Below, one piece after another: positions 47,201 to 57,777 of a DNA stretch of 64,000 nt. A model generated the notes under the pieces. That model was not told where the DNA came from, searched no databases, and saw nothing but the letters and a program-made list of their open reading frames with translations. The position numbers were made by a program, and so were the translations under genes. The stretch comes from Rutidosis leptorrhynchoides. Its lineage: Eukaryota > Streptophyta > Magnoliopsida > Asterales > Asteraceae. Positions within the stretch are counted from its first letter, which is position 1. Each line of letters begins with the position of its first letter. The stretch covers positions 137,013,501 through 137,077,500 of the forward strand of contig NC_092343.1 in assembly GCF_046630445.1 (NCBI RefSeq), given 5' to 3'.

Positions 47201-47546
47201 TCGTTACAACGATAATCGTTACATATATGTCTCGTTTCAAAATCATTAAGTTAGTAGTCTTGTTTTTACATATGTAGTTCATTGTTAATATACTTAATGA
47301 TATGTTTACTTATCATAATATCATGTTAACTATATATATGTCCATATATATGTCATCATATAGTTTTTACAAGTTTTAACCTACGTGAATCACCGGTCAA
47401 CTTGGGTGGTCAATTGTCTATATGAAACCTATTTCAATTAATCAAGTCTTAACAAGTTTGATTGCTTAACATATTGGAAACACTTAATCATGTAAGTATA
47501 AATTTCATTTAATATATATAAACATGGAAAAGTTCGGGTCACTACA
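44276..47546 (-). repeat. 5' LTR of element D (3271 bp)
   Basis: Matches 34318-37615. The leader splice signals are intact here. Confidence 0.95.
44620..45103 (-). other. Candidate intron inside the LTR leader of D
   Basis: Donor GTGAGT at 45103-45098; acceptor TTTATTCTCAG ends at 44620 (484 nt). The exon-like block 45161-45104 follows acceptor TTGTTATAG. Confidence 0.5.
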
Positions 47547-48971
47547 GGCATGGCCGTTGGGGTGTATTGAACTCGAATTGGAATTAGCAGATGATAATGA
47601 TCCCTCTCGCTCTCGAGATGTGCCCATTGAATTTTGCATGGTACGCTCTTACTCTTGTTACAATGCGCTTTTAGGAAGAGTTACTTTGTAGAAGTTTAGC
47701 GCGGTGCCTTCAACAGTTCATGGTATGATAAAATTTCCTACCAAGCAAGGAATAGCAATCATCCGGATAGAGTCTGAAAGGGCGCTTTGTGCATCCATCA
47801 CGCCACCAAAATCGCTTCCTACCAGTGATGAACAAATGTGAAGCTGCACTATTATTGTCAATCCAAAGCACCCATACAAGCGAATTCAGATTGGGGGCAA
47901 CTTATCCAACGACGTCAAAGTCAAGTTGCGGAATATGCTGATAACCAATATGGTTGTTTTTGCATGGAGTGAAGAGGACATGACGGGAGTACCTCACGAA
48001 ATAGTAGAGCACAAGTTATATGCTAGCCCAAGTTTAACTCCGGTGTGATAAAAGAAAAGGCCTATGGCCCCGGAAAGAAGAGAATGGCAGCGAATGGAGG
48101 TGGAAAAGCTAGTGAATACGAACATACTTAGGGAGGTGCACTATCAAACTTGGGTAGCAAATCCCATCTTACTCAAAAAGGCTGATGGTTCATGACGCAC
48201 TTGCGTTGATTTCAAGGATATTAACAAAGCGTGTCCCAAAGACAACTATCCTCTTCCGAAGATAGATTGGAAAGTTGAATCATTATCTGGGTCCAGATTT
48301 AAATGTTTCTTGGATGTATACAAGGGGTACCATTAGATTCAGATGGCGAAGAGGACAAGACCGCATTCCATACAGATCAAGGGATCTATTGTTACACAAA
48401 AATGCCCTTTGGACTGAAAAACACGGGCCCAACCTATCAGCGAGTGGTCGATGCTGCGTTTAAAGACTAAATCGGTAGGAACCTTGAAGCTTATGTTGAC
48501 GATTTGGTTATCAAAAGAAATATGGAAGTGCAATTGCTGGATGACATACTTGAAACGTTCAAATCCCTGCGCAAAATCAACACGAAGCTTAAGTTCGCAA
48601 AGTGTAGTTTTGGGGAAGAAGTGGGAAAATTCCTGCGGCACATAGTAACCCCAAGAGGAATTCGTGCAAATCCTAATAAAATTGAAGCGGTGGAACAGAT
48701 GCAGTCACCAAAATCCAGAAAAGATGCACTAACATGCTTCTTGTTAAAAGAAGCTGAGAGGTCTTTGCCATTCTTCCATACTTTAAAGAACTTATTGAAA
48801 AAGTCAGACTTCAAGTGGACAGAGTAGGCCGAGAAAGCTTTTCTAGAAATGAAGGCACTTTTGAAAGAATTGCCTACTTTAACCGCGCCAGTGGTAGGAG
48901 AAACATTAATGCTGTATCTTACGACTTCGAAAGAAGCCATAAGCTCTTTTCTTGTCACAGATAGGGGGCAG

Positions 48972-49061
48972 GTATGTATCATGCTTTGTTTATTTTTTAT
49001 ACGCATAGAAAGTTATATGTTTATGTGTATGTGCAACCCATTCTCTAAAACGCGGGTACAG
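48972..49061 (+). other. Intron 1 of E pol (inferred)
   Basis: GTATGTAT to GGGTACAG, 90 nt. Removing it joins VTDRGQ to MHVYFVSKAL, the continuous RNase H order of relatives. Confidence 0.65.
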
Positions 49062-49220
49062 ATGCATGTATACTTTGTCAGTAAGGCGCTTAGTGGTAGT
49101 GAGGTTAATTACACTCCAATGGAAAAGCTGGTATACGCGCTTGTGCACACAGCTCGTAGGTTGCGTCGATATTTCCAAGCGCATCCTATAGTGGTATTGA
49201 CTGACCAACCAATAAGACAG

Positions 49221-49325
49221 GTACAAGTCGCGGAACGCGCTACCTATGTATAACTTAATCTTATAAGTCACTTTTAGCGTGCATGGATTAGATGCGACAT
49301 ACTGACAATGATTGTATCATCACAG
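49221..49325 (+). other. Intron 2 of E pol (inferred)
   Basis: GTACAAGT to TCATCACAG, 105 nt, containing stops. Removing it joins TDQPIRQ to VLYKPDVSGRLAK. Confidence 0.72.
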
Positions 49326-50066
49326 GTGCTGTACAAACCTGACGTTTCGGGGCGATTGGCTAAATTAGATATAGAATTGGGGGAGCACGAAATAAACTTA
49401 TCTCCGCGAACAGCTGCCAAAGGATAGATATTGGCAGATTACTTGGCTGAAACTACGGTCGAGATAGAAGCGTCAAAGGAGAGTATCACAACCGATCCAC
49501 TAGAAAGTCAACCTTGGGAATTGTATGGGTGGCTGCTCTAGCCTTTGATCACTTGCGCAGAAATGTATGGGTGGAATAACTAACACAGAAATCTATTGAT
49601 GAGAAATCCACCATCGCGCCTATCGAGGAAGAAAGCCCAAACTGGATGACACCCATAACTAAGTTTTTAATAGAAGTAATGCTCCCTACAGACGAAAAGG
49701 AAGCGAGAAAGGTACGCATGAAAGCGCCCATGTACACTTTGGTGGATGGAGCTCTTTACAGAAAGTCGTTCCTTGGGCCAAGCATGCTATGTATTGGTCC
49801 AAATCAAGCTTAAGAAGTGCTCAGAGAGATTCATGAAGGGTATTGCGCTCTGCACTCCGGCTATAGTAGCCGCAAAGGTTATGCGCATTGGGTATTACTG
49901 GCCCACCATTCACGAAGATGCATCTGAGATCGTGAGAACATGTCAATCATGTCAACAGCACGTGCCCATCAGTAGAGCACCGCAACATCCTATGATACTA
50001 ATAGGGTGGCTTGGCCATTCTGCAAGTGGTCCATCGACATTGTCGGCCCTATTACCGCGTGCTCAG

Positions 50067-50147
50067 GTACGCGTGGAATAATTTATATGAATAATACTTT
50101 GCTAACTATGCGCTTTCATAGTATTAATGCAATCATTGTTTACTCAG
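50067..50147 (+). other. Intron 3 of E pol (inferred)
   Basis: GTACGCGT to TTTACTCAG, 81 nt with a TAA near its start. It splits one Gly codon; removal gives IVGPITACSGGIKFLVVAID, the normal integrase core. Confidence 0.72.
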
Positions 50148-50949
50148 GGGGAATCAAATTCTTAGTGGTAGCAATTGATTACTTCACTAAATGGGTGGAG
50201 GCGAAGGCATTAGTAACAATTACTAGCAGGAGCATTCGCAACTTCTTTTGGGAAGATATTGTGTGCAGGTTTGGTATTCCCAATGAAATCGTCAATGATA
50301 ATGGAACCCAGTTAGAAGGAGAACCATTCCGGTCCTGGTGCCAAGACCTGAATATTAAGCAATCTTTCACATCGGTCGCACACCCAGGCGAATGGGTAAT
50401 GTGAAGTAACAAAACTGGGATATTGTAAAAGGGATAAAGGTACGCTTGGGCTTATATGGAAATGAATGGGTCGATGAACTCCCAAGTGTATTATGGGCGC
50501 ATCGAACTACTCATAAGAATAGCACAGGTAAAACTACTTTCAGCTTTGTTTATGGGACTGAAGCTATTATCCCTGCAGAAATATTGGTGCCCACGAAGAC
50601 AGTTCAAAGCTATGATGAGTCAAGCAATGGTGAAGGCTTGCGCGCTAACCTAGACATGCTAGAGGAGCGCAGAGAAATTGTAGCTATACGAGAAGCCATG
50701 AACAAGCAGAAAATCTCCAAGTATTATGATAAGCGCGTCAAGCCATTGTTATTTAAAGTGGGAGAGTATGTGTGGCGCAATAATGAGGCAAGCCGAGCAG
50801 AGGATATTGGAAAGCTTGGGCCTAATTGGGAATGTCCCTATGAAATAATTGGCACAAGTGCTACAAGATCTTATATCCTAGCTGAAGTAACTGGAAGACG
50901 AGTACCTCGTACTTGGCATGCAACCAATCTGAAAAGATGCTATATATAA

Positions 50950-52044
50950 TTGTCAGGCTACAACACATGGGATTTATCAACCCGCACTTTGAGCACTTAC
51001 ATTTTCTAGTATACTTAAAATGTTGCTTTATTTCCAAAGACAATTAGTATTTCTTTTTGGTTGTAATGGTTTGTCATTTGGTTATGACTTTTAGATTTTA
51101 TTTATTTTGTCATAAATAAATTTAATTTTTGTATGGAAACATTTGGTTATGTTTCAATGCACATTTTGATAGCAGTTACGTCCATCCTTCCTTTTAAGGG
51201 GTGATCTCTAGCTCCCGCGTGGCAGAAGCCTGTTTGGTTACAAGGCTAGATTTTAGGGTGGGTAATAGACTTTAGTTTTTCTAGACCAACACACTCTTGC
51301 AGACTAGATTACTACAAGTCATGACTATAAACGACAAGCATTGGGGTTGCTTGCCCACTAACGTAAGTGTTGGTTCACTTGGAAGACTCTAAGTACTTTA
51401 CTTAGTAATGAAATGAAAAGCACTTGCTATGTCCACAATAGTTGGTTAGCATTATTAAACTTTGATAATAAACAAAGTATACATTTGTTTGTATGCATCA
51501 CAACTACGATATTTGATAAGAGTAATGAAGACTTGAAACAATAAAGTTAGCAAAAGAAATTTCATTAATGTTGCAATAGTACCAAAAGAAAACATTAAAA
51601 AGTACTAAGGGCACGCAGGCCCAATATGCAAAATATGGCACACAGGCCTAAGCTTTAATGATTTGCACGCAGGCCCAAAAATAAAAAAGAAAGAAGGAAA
51701 GGAAAATCTAAACTACCTGGCATTATTTGGAACACTGCCCTACACTAATGGGAATGATCCTTCAAACCCTCGCTCGCAGCGATCAGGCGGATCACCCCAT
51801 GTAAAAAGAAAAACAAAGTTTGACCTATATGTGGTCTTGTACTGAAAGGCGGGGATCACATCCTTATTGCAGGTAGCACCTATAACCGAGCATGCTCCCT
51901 GCAGATGTACCCCCCAAAGTGCAGGCGTACAGGGCTGAAGATGTTATATGCCTATGGCTCACCTATACACCTGTCACTTCAAAAAACTACTATGCGCCTC
52001 ACAAAGCACGCCATAGCAGTGCCCGAGCCCTCTAGCTCACCTCC
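50950..52044. other. E region between pol and antisense gene, no gene seen
   Basis: AT-rich, non-coding as far as I can tell. A tttatttattttgtcataaa stretch near 51100 may hold pol 3' end signals. Near 51610-51680 the phrase gcacgcaggccca recurs. The part next to 52045 would be the 3' untranslated end of the antisense gene. Confidence 0.5.
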
Positions 52045-54206
52045 TTACATCACGAGCTCTAATAAATCCTGCACTGAGGTCGCAGGGTTAACACTTTCTT
52101 GAATCAAGGATTGAATTTAAATGTTCTCCATCGCACGGCTGGACTCGAGCACCTTGGCTAAAGAATCACTCTCAAGCTAATCAGCAACAACTTTGGGTAA
52201 ATCTGTTGGAACCTCTATGTTGTCTGAAATGAGCTTCCAAAAGTTTACCCGCTCCAATGCTTTGATGGCCCTGATTGCGTCTGAGTAAATTTTGCCAACG
52301 GTGGAAGAGCTGAGAACCTTTGATGCAATTTGTGAAAGAGCAGCTTTCAGTGCGGCGAAGTTGTTTAACGTTGAATCACGACCAGTGGCCACCCGATCAA
52401 GGTGCGAGGAGATGTTCTATTTTTCAAAGGTTAAAAAATCAAGGTTGGAATTAGCAGTAGCAAGTTCCTCCTTGAGCAAATTTTTTTCCTCTACCAGATC
52501 AGCTTGTGCATTTAGAAGCTTAACCTTTTCCTTCTTTAACACTTCAACAGTGGCCTCCACTATTTTCAATGCTTCATTGGCCACTTTAAGCTTCGACTTT
52601 AGGGCAATCAACCTCATCTATAACTGCCCAGATAGATTCACCTCTGCCTTATGAGAACGCTCACTTTTTAAATGATCACAATCCCTTACCCATGTCAGAA
52701 ACGATAGCTGTGAATCAAAGCATGCCTTTTGATCTGGCATCATCTTCTTTAATTCACGCCTTATGTCAGCATGACCACATCCTTTCATATACATGTGCTG
52801 TTCCGATGCAGCATGCTTCGAAACATTTAGAATCGCTTCCAAGTTATCAATGCGAATGGGTGCATAAGGGTTGATGCTCAGTTTGGGACCTGAGACAGAA
52901 GCAATCGAGGGACCAGTAGTAGGAGGAGTTGCAGGATTGGTTGGCAAGGGCGCAATAATAGCGATTTGGACTGGATTAGAACATGTTGCGGGCATCCAGG
53001 TAGTTGATTCAAGGGGCGCAGATGTTGCTGAGGGCGCAGGTGTGGGCATGGGCGCATTGATGGCAGGCTGGACAAGAGTCACTATTGGGGCTGCATCTTC
53101 CTCAAGGTTCACAACTGGAAATACAGAAACGTATATGTTAGTTTCTAAACAAGCAATGAAGGTATGATATAATGAAATTTGTACGCTATACAATGTTATA
53201 CCTTCGAAGGATGGGGCGTCGGACTTCTTCTTCTTCACTGGAGGATTCAAACGCACGGAGCTTTTGTGCTTGAGTAGCTATTCATCTTCCTCAACCAGAG
53301 CGTTTAAATCATCTACGACATTGATTGGAACATCTTCATCAGCAACTTCCTTTTTCATAGAATAACCCTTCAAACTTTCTTCAACCATAACCTGGTAAAG
53401 ATTTATCTCTGCAAACAATGACATACGATGGTTAGCATACTCTCTATTTAAAGGTAAATGATGCGTAATTATTTCAAAGATAAAATTATACCCCTTTCGT
53501 TAAGCAAAATGACTAGACGGAATCCACTGTATTTCCAGTAGGAAGAGATTCCGGCCAAGTAAAGAACTTCGTTTGGGTAAACCCGAATGCTTAGTTTCTT
53601 ACCGGGATAGAGGTTAAACTGTTCCTGTTCCGGCGATGTCATTGAGGGGGGGGGGAGGAGGCAATTTAAAGTAGTGTTAGAACCAGAATGCCATTGAAGA
53701 AAGTTAGCGAATTGTTGAGGAACGAATTTGTTATCGACATAGTAAAAAGAATCTATCTAGGAGGTATTTAAACCCTTCTTCAAACCAGACGTAAAAGCTG
53801 CCCGATCGGTGAAACTGTACCAATCGTGCTCATTAACTTAGTAACGGAAAATGTTTTTGAAGACGTTAATCGACAATTCTTGGTTGTTCGCCCTACACCA
53901 CATCTCAAATAACGATAGACAAGCAGCAGTATAGGGATGTAATTGCCCCAGGCCAATGTTATACGATGACAAAACCGCCATGAAAAAGTTAGTCGGAGGA
54001 ATGCGAGTGTTTCTGACTTCTAGGGTTACATCGTAGACTCCAACCATGTTGGTTGGGGGTTTATGGGCTCGTTGATTTGTGAGTGGAAGGGTAGGGGCGT
54101 ATTGGGCAATTGGTGGATACCAGTCGATAATAGCTGGTATGGATTCATCATCTAGGGTTGAGGAGATGGAATGGACTTGGAAGGTGGTTGAAGATGCAGA
54201 ACACAT
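52045..54206 (-). pseudogene. Antisense gene of element E (Transposase_28-like/gene23-like), two inferred introns
   Basis: Starts MCSASSTTFQVHSISSTLDD at 54206 and ends at TAA 52047-52045. Exon 1 (to 53492) has NFFMAVLSSYNIGLGQLHPY, CLSLFEMWCRANNQELSINV, HDWYSF and, near its end, YLAGISSYWKYSGFRLVILL. This is the pattern of the 'putative plant transposon' domain often found antisense in plant Ty3/gypsy elements. Intron 1 is 53491-53409 and intron 2 is 53201-53115; each removal restores a split codon. Exon 2 is charged (MKKEVADEDVPINVVDDLN). Exon 3 is Pro/Ala-rich and then a coiled coil near 52617-52417 (LKSKLKVANEALKIVEATVE). Stops near 53840, 53759 and 53281 and a homopolymer of C near 53645 break it. 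Role in the element is unknown. Confidence 0.65.
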
Positions 54207-54448
54207 ATTTACAACTTAAAAAAGGGGATGAAGATGGAAGATTGCATTGACCAGGGTTAAGAAACGAGAAACTAGCCGGAACTTGATCGGAGTTGCAAAG
54301 TAGAGAAGAGATGGATTTTTTGAATTTTTACCAAATGTGGTAAAATAATCGCCCTAATTATAGCATAAACGGTTAGGGCCTAAACATGGAAAAAAACGCG
54401 TAAGGCGCACAGTTAGTCGTACACGTGTCGCAATCCTAACAGGTTACA
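54207..54448 (-). promoter_or_regulatory. Upstream region of the antisense gene in E
   Basis: 242 bp between the antisense start and the F insertion, without coding sequence. It holds an ACGT core in acacgtgtcg near 54420 and a tataattagg-type stretch near 54360 on the minus strand. Promoter function is only a guess; the rest of E lies beyond F. Confidence 0.3.
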
Positions 54449-56449
54449 TGTCACGACCCTACTTTGTTCGTTATCTTTTACCGTTTATTATTTAACGTCC
54501 GTTAATTGTTATTCGTGCCACGTCATTTCTATGACTTATATTATTATTTTAGTAATAGTATATTATTTATTATGTGTTATATGAATATTTGTATTCGTAT
54601 TTAAAATTGTACGTTTCTACGTGTCGTGGATTTCTATATCATTTCGGTTTTTAAATCAACGGTTGGACTTTTGAGATTTTTGAATCCAAATCATTTTAAT
54701 TATGATATTTTTATATCATATGGGTATATAAAGTATTTCTATATTTTATTTTTCGCGGATGCGTGTTCTTTTCGGAAATTTAATCGCGTAACAGTGTTTT
54801 CGTGAATCGGGATTCATTCGGGCTTTCGGGCCACAAGCTTTGATCTATTTGATCAAATTGGGCCATGAGGGGCCCAATCCCTCACAATTTTGGCCAACAC
54901 TACCCTACTTACCCTTCCTTTGATTTTTTTTCCATTTCATTTTCATTTATCCTTATTTTTCTAACCTAAACCTACTTTTGGCTCTCATTTCTCCTCCCAC
55001 CTCCTTATGACCGATTTTCCTTGCTCCATTATCATCATTTTCAGCCACCACAAGCAACCATACAATCAAACATCAATTGATCATCATTTCTCAAGACTTG
55101 TTACACAATCGGGTGCTCCTTTTTGCATTCTATATCATCCTTCTTCTCATCTTTTGATTAGGGTATAAACATAAACCCTAGGTATTTCAATTTCATTTAT
55201 TTTTACTGATTATGATATTATTTTGATGTTATAGTACTTGTATCTTGTTGTATTGTTGAATTGATGCGTAGAAATGCTCGTTTATGTATGTTTTCGGTAT
55301 GATTAAAATTGGACAGCAGATATTTTGTTAAAATAAGTAAACTTAACCTGTGTTTTTGATTAAATAAATTGTTTAGATGAGTTCCTCTCATCAAGACAAT
55401 AATTTTGGACTTTGGATTCATGTTATTTCGAGTCCTGGATCAAAAGTTATGCTTGATTTAGTGTTTTCATGAGATTAAAATGTAAAAATGAATGTAATCA
55501 GTTGGGTTCAGACTTTGTGACCATTTTTAGAGTCTCTAGGGTGTAATAGTGTGTTAGGATTGATGATTGGATGAACATCCATGTTCGGGTCATCAAAATC
55601 TGAGCCACGAATCACCCGGTACGACTAAAACAAGTTTTTGAACGGATTAAAGTTCCAAGTTGATTCATGGCTGTAGGTCATGACTTGGTGTATGATTTTA
55701 GAGTGTTCTTGAGTACACTAATGTGTTAGGTGGATTGGTTAGACGAGGATATATATAAGACTCGTCGAAAACCGACACCCGAGGCTCAAGATATGACCCG
55801 ACGAACGTTTTAATTAAACTTATGGTTATAAAATTTAACTTATGATATAAATAATGATTTTCATTATTATTAAATTAATTATGATATAAAAGTAATTAAT
55901 TTTATTTGAGACTTATGATATATATATTTATTATATCATTTATTAATTACTTTATGATTTAATTAAACTTTTAATTAAACTTATGATTAATAATACTTTT
56001 ATTATTAATGAAAAATACTTATAATAAGTATTAAACTTATGTTATGAGATTATTATTATAAGACTTATAATAAAGATTAAATAATTATTTAATTATTATA
56101 AGACTTAGTTATTATTTAATTATAATTTAATTATTAAATACTTATGGTTTAATAATTATAATTAAATACTTATGATATGATTAATAATTCAATATTAATT
56201 AATAATAATTATGATATGATTAAAAATTTATTATTAATTAATAATACTTATGTTACGACTAATATTTAATTAATAAATTAAATACTTATGTTATATTAAT
56301 TATATCATTTAAACTTATGCTAACTTTATTAATTCAATTTAATTTAATTAAACTTATGTAATGACATAATTATACATATATGACTTTAAATAACATTATA
56401 ACTTATATTATTACTATAACTTATTCTTTAAAAAGCTAATGTTGACTAT

Positions 56450-56521
56450 GTTTGCCCAAGGTTGACTTTTGAGTTAACTTTCGATTGACTTTGACTTTCA
56501 GTTGACTTTTGTTGACTTTCT
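56450..56521 (+). promoter_or_regulatory. Cluster of TTGAC (W-box core) motifs in the F LTR
   Basis: Six TTGACTTT/TTGACTA-type units in about 70 bp. A similar cluster is in the C LTR at 14676-14728. W-box function is not shown. Confidence 0.4.
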
Positions 56522-56725
56522 AATTAAGGAAACTTTCCTAAGTTAAAAACTTTCTAAAATTAGAAACTTTCTAAATATGGAAACTTTCTAAATATAGAAA
56601 CTTTCCTAAAATAGAAACTTTATAAATATAGAAACTTTCCTAAAATAGAAACTTTCCAAAAATAGAATTTTTCCAGAAATGGAAACCTGCCAAAAATATA
56701 AACTTTCTAATAATAGAAAGTACAT
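56521..56725. repeat. Minisatellite of agaaactttc units in the F LTR
   Basis: About eleven imperfect units of roughly 17 bp (agaaactttcctaaaat). Confidence 0.85.
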
Positions 56726-56932
56726 GTTAAACGCTGTCCTGATCATACCGAAACATACTGAGTGTTGTTCTATGCTTATTTGCAACAAGTACTATAGCTA
56801 TCATACTAAGATTTGACGTAAGTTAATTATTTATATCGACCTGCTTTATTTATAGGTCAGTGTTGTGATCATTTTTGATCATTTTACCTTTTGCTGTTCG
56901 CAATTTCTGTGTTGTTGCTTCCTTAAGTTAAG

Positions 56933-57450
56933 GTAATTTATAGTCCCATTTTTCTATTTTAAATCTTTTGGGATGAGAATACATGCATTTTATTTTTTTC
57001 ATATTGGACACAAGTGGAAGTTGGTTTAAATTATTCATTGTGAGTCGAACAAAAATATTCCATAATCTGATAATTGTAATCACTGGTTTCTACTGGTGAA
57101 CGCGAATCCTATGGATAGATCTATTGGGTTTGACAACCCCATTTTGAGCTAGTTGTGTTAGAAATTTATAATCGAAATGTATTAGTACTTCGTAATTATT
57201 TGAAGATACACCTGTTCAGTGTATATTGTTGTTTGGTAAGGGTGAAATTGGTTAAGTGGTTACCAGGTGGCTCACGGATAATGGAATAATGTTTTTATAT
57301 GTTTTTGAGCATATAATTTTGTGGTCCAAAATGAGTTTTTATGTTTACAAACATAAATTTTTATGGTTTAATTTAAATATTGTTTGCAATATTAAACCTA
57401 TAATTCACTCAACATTTTTGTTGACAGTTACTCGCATGTTTTATTCTCAG
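56933..57450 (+). other. Candidate intron inside the LTR leader of F
   Basis: Donor GTAATT at 56933, acceptor ttttattctcag ending 57450 (518 nt). The exon-like block 56856-56932 follows acceptor atttatag. Confidence 0.5.
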
Positions 57451-57765
57451 GTTCATGATTGATTGCTTCCGTTGTGCTTAGAGAGTCTGCATATTTATGA
57501 TGGCAGCTTTTGTTAAACATTAACTTGCATTCTATTTTGAAACATTAAATTGTGGGTGTTTGTTGACTTTGTTTTGGTCAACTTTTGGTTAAGAATTTAT
57601 GTACAGTTTTTCTAAACTTACATATTTTGGGTAGGTTTCTTTTATAGGAAATCATTTTTAAATAAAGAATGCAAGGTTATTTATCAAATTCATATAGATT
57701 TATGATCAAGTTGTGGGACCAAGATAACGATGGTCATCAAGTGTACTTTGACGGGTCGTCAAAGT

Positions 57766-57777
57766 TGGTATCAAAGC
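57766..57777 (+). other. Primer binding site of F
   Basis: TGGTATCAAAGC, one mismatch from the initiator-Met complement, four bases after the LTR. Confidence 0.85.

Larger units (their letters stand above)
34318..47546 (-). mobile_element. Element D: complete Tekay-like element with F-box gene, inserted in E protease
   Basis: The target duplication ggcat is at 34313-34317 and 47547-47551. Minus-strand order: 5' LTR 47546-44276, primer site, acidic ORF, 29-codon ORF, F-box-like ORF, gag-pol, PPT-like site, 3' LTR 37615-34318. It is 13.2 kb. It is the second member of the family of A, in reverse orientation. All parts are present, but gag-pol has many stops and a frameshift. Confidence 0.96.
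47547..50949 (+). pseudogene. pol: Pol of element E (Tat-type): protease end, RT, RNase H, integrase, with introns
   Basis: Continues from 34317. The protease end reads PIEFCMVRSYSCYNALLGRV and AVPSTVHGMIKFPT. RT has ERREWQRMEVEKLVNTNILR, VANPILLKKADGS, CVDFKDINKACPKDNYPLPKI and YVDDLV near 48497. RNase H has YFVSKALSGSEVNYTPMEKL and TDQPIRQ, VLYKPDVSGRLAK. Integrase has GYYWPTIHEDASEIVRTCQSCQQH, DYFTKWVEAK, FGIPNEIVNDNGTQ and later GNEWVDELPSVLWAHRTTHK. The frame ends TWHATNLKRCYI at 50949. Stops (for example near 47687, 48194, 48826, 49796) and frameshifts (near 48470, 49860, 50390) make it a pseudogene. The sequence motifs fit the Tat lineage. Three inserted blocks behave as introns (separate entries). 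Confidence 0.88.
54449..57761 (+). repeat. 5' LTR of element F (3313 bp)
   Basis: Runs from tgtcacgaccct to acgggtcgtca. A CT-rich leader region lies near 54950-55150, a donor-like gattagggtataaac near 55160, and an A/T-only stretch at 55830-56430. The leader boxes shared with the other LTRs are at 56933-57145 and 57394-57450. Confidence 0.85.

Noticed and set aside
51663..51845. Short frame near repeated gcacgcaggccca
   Set aside because: No domain, not conserved, likely 3' untranslated part of E's antisense gene.
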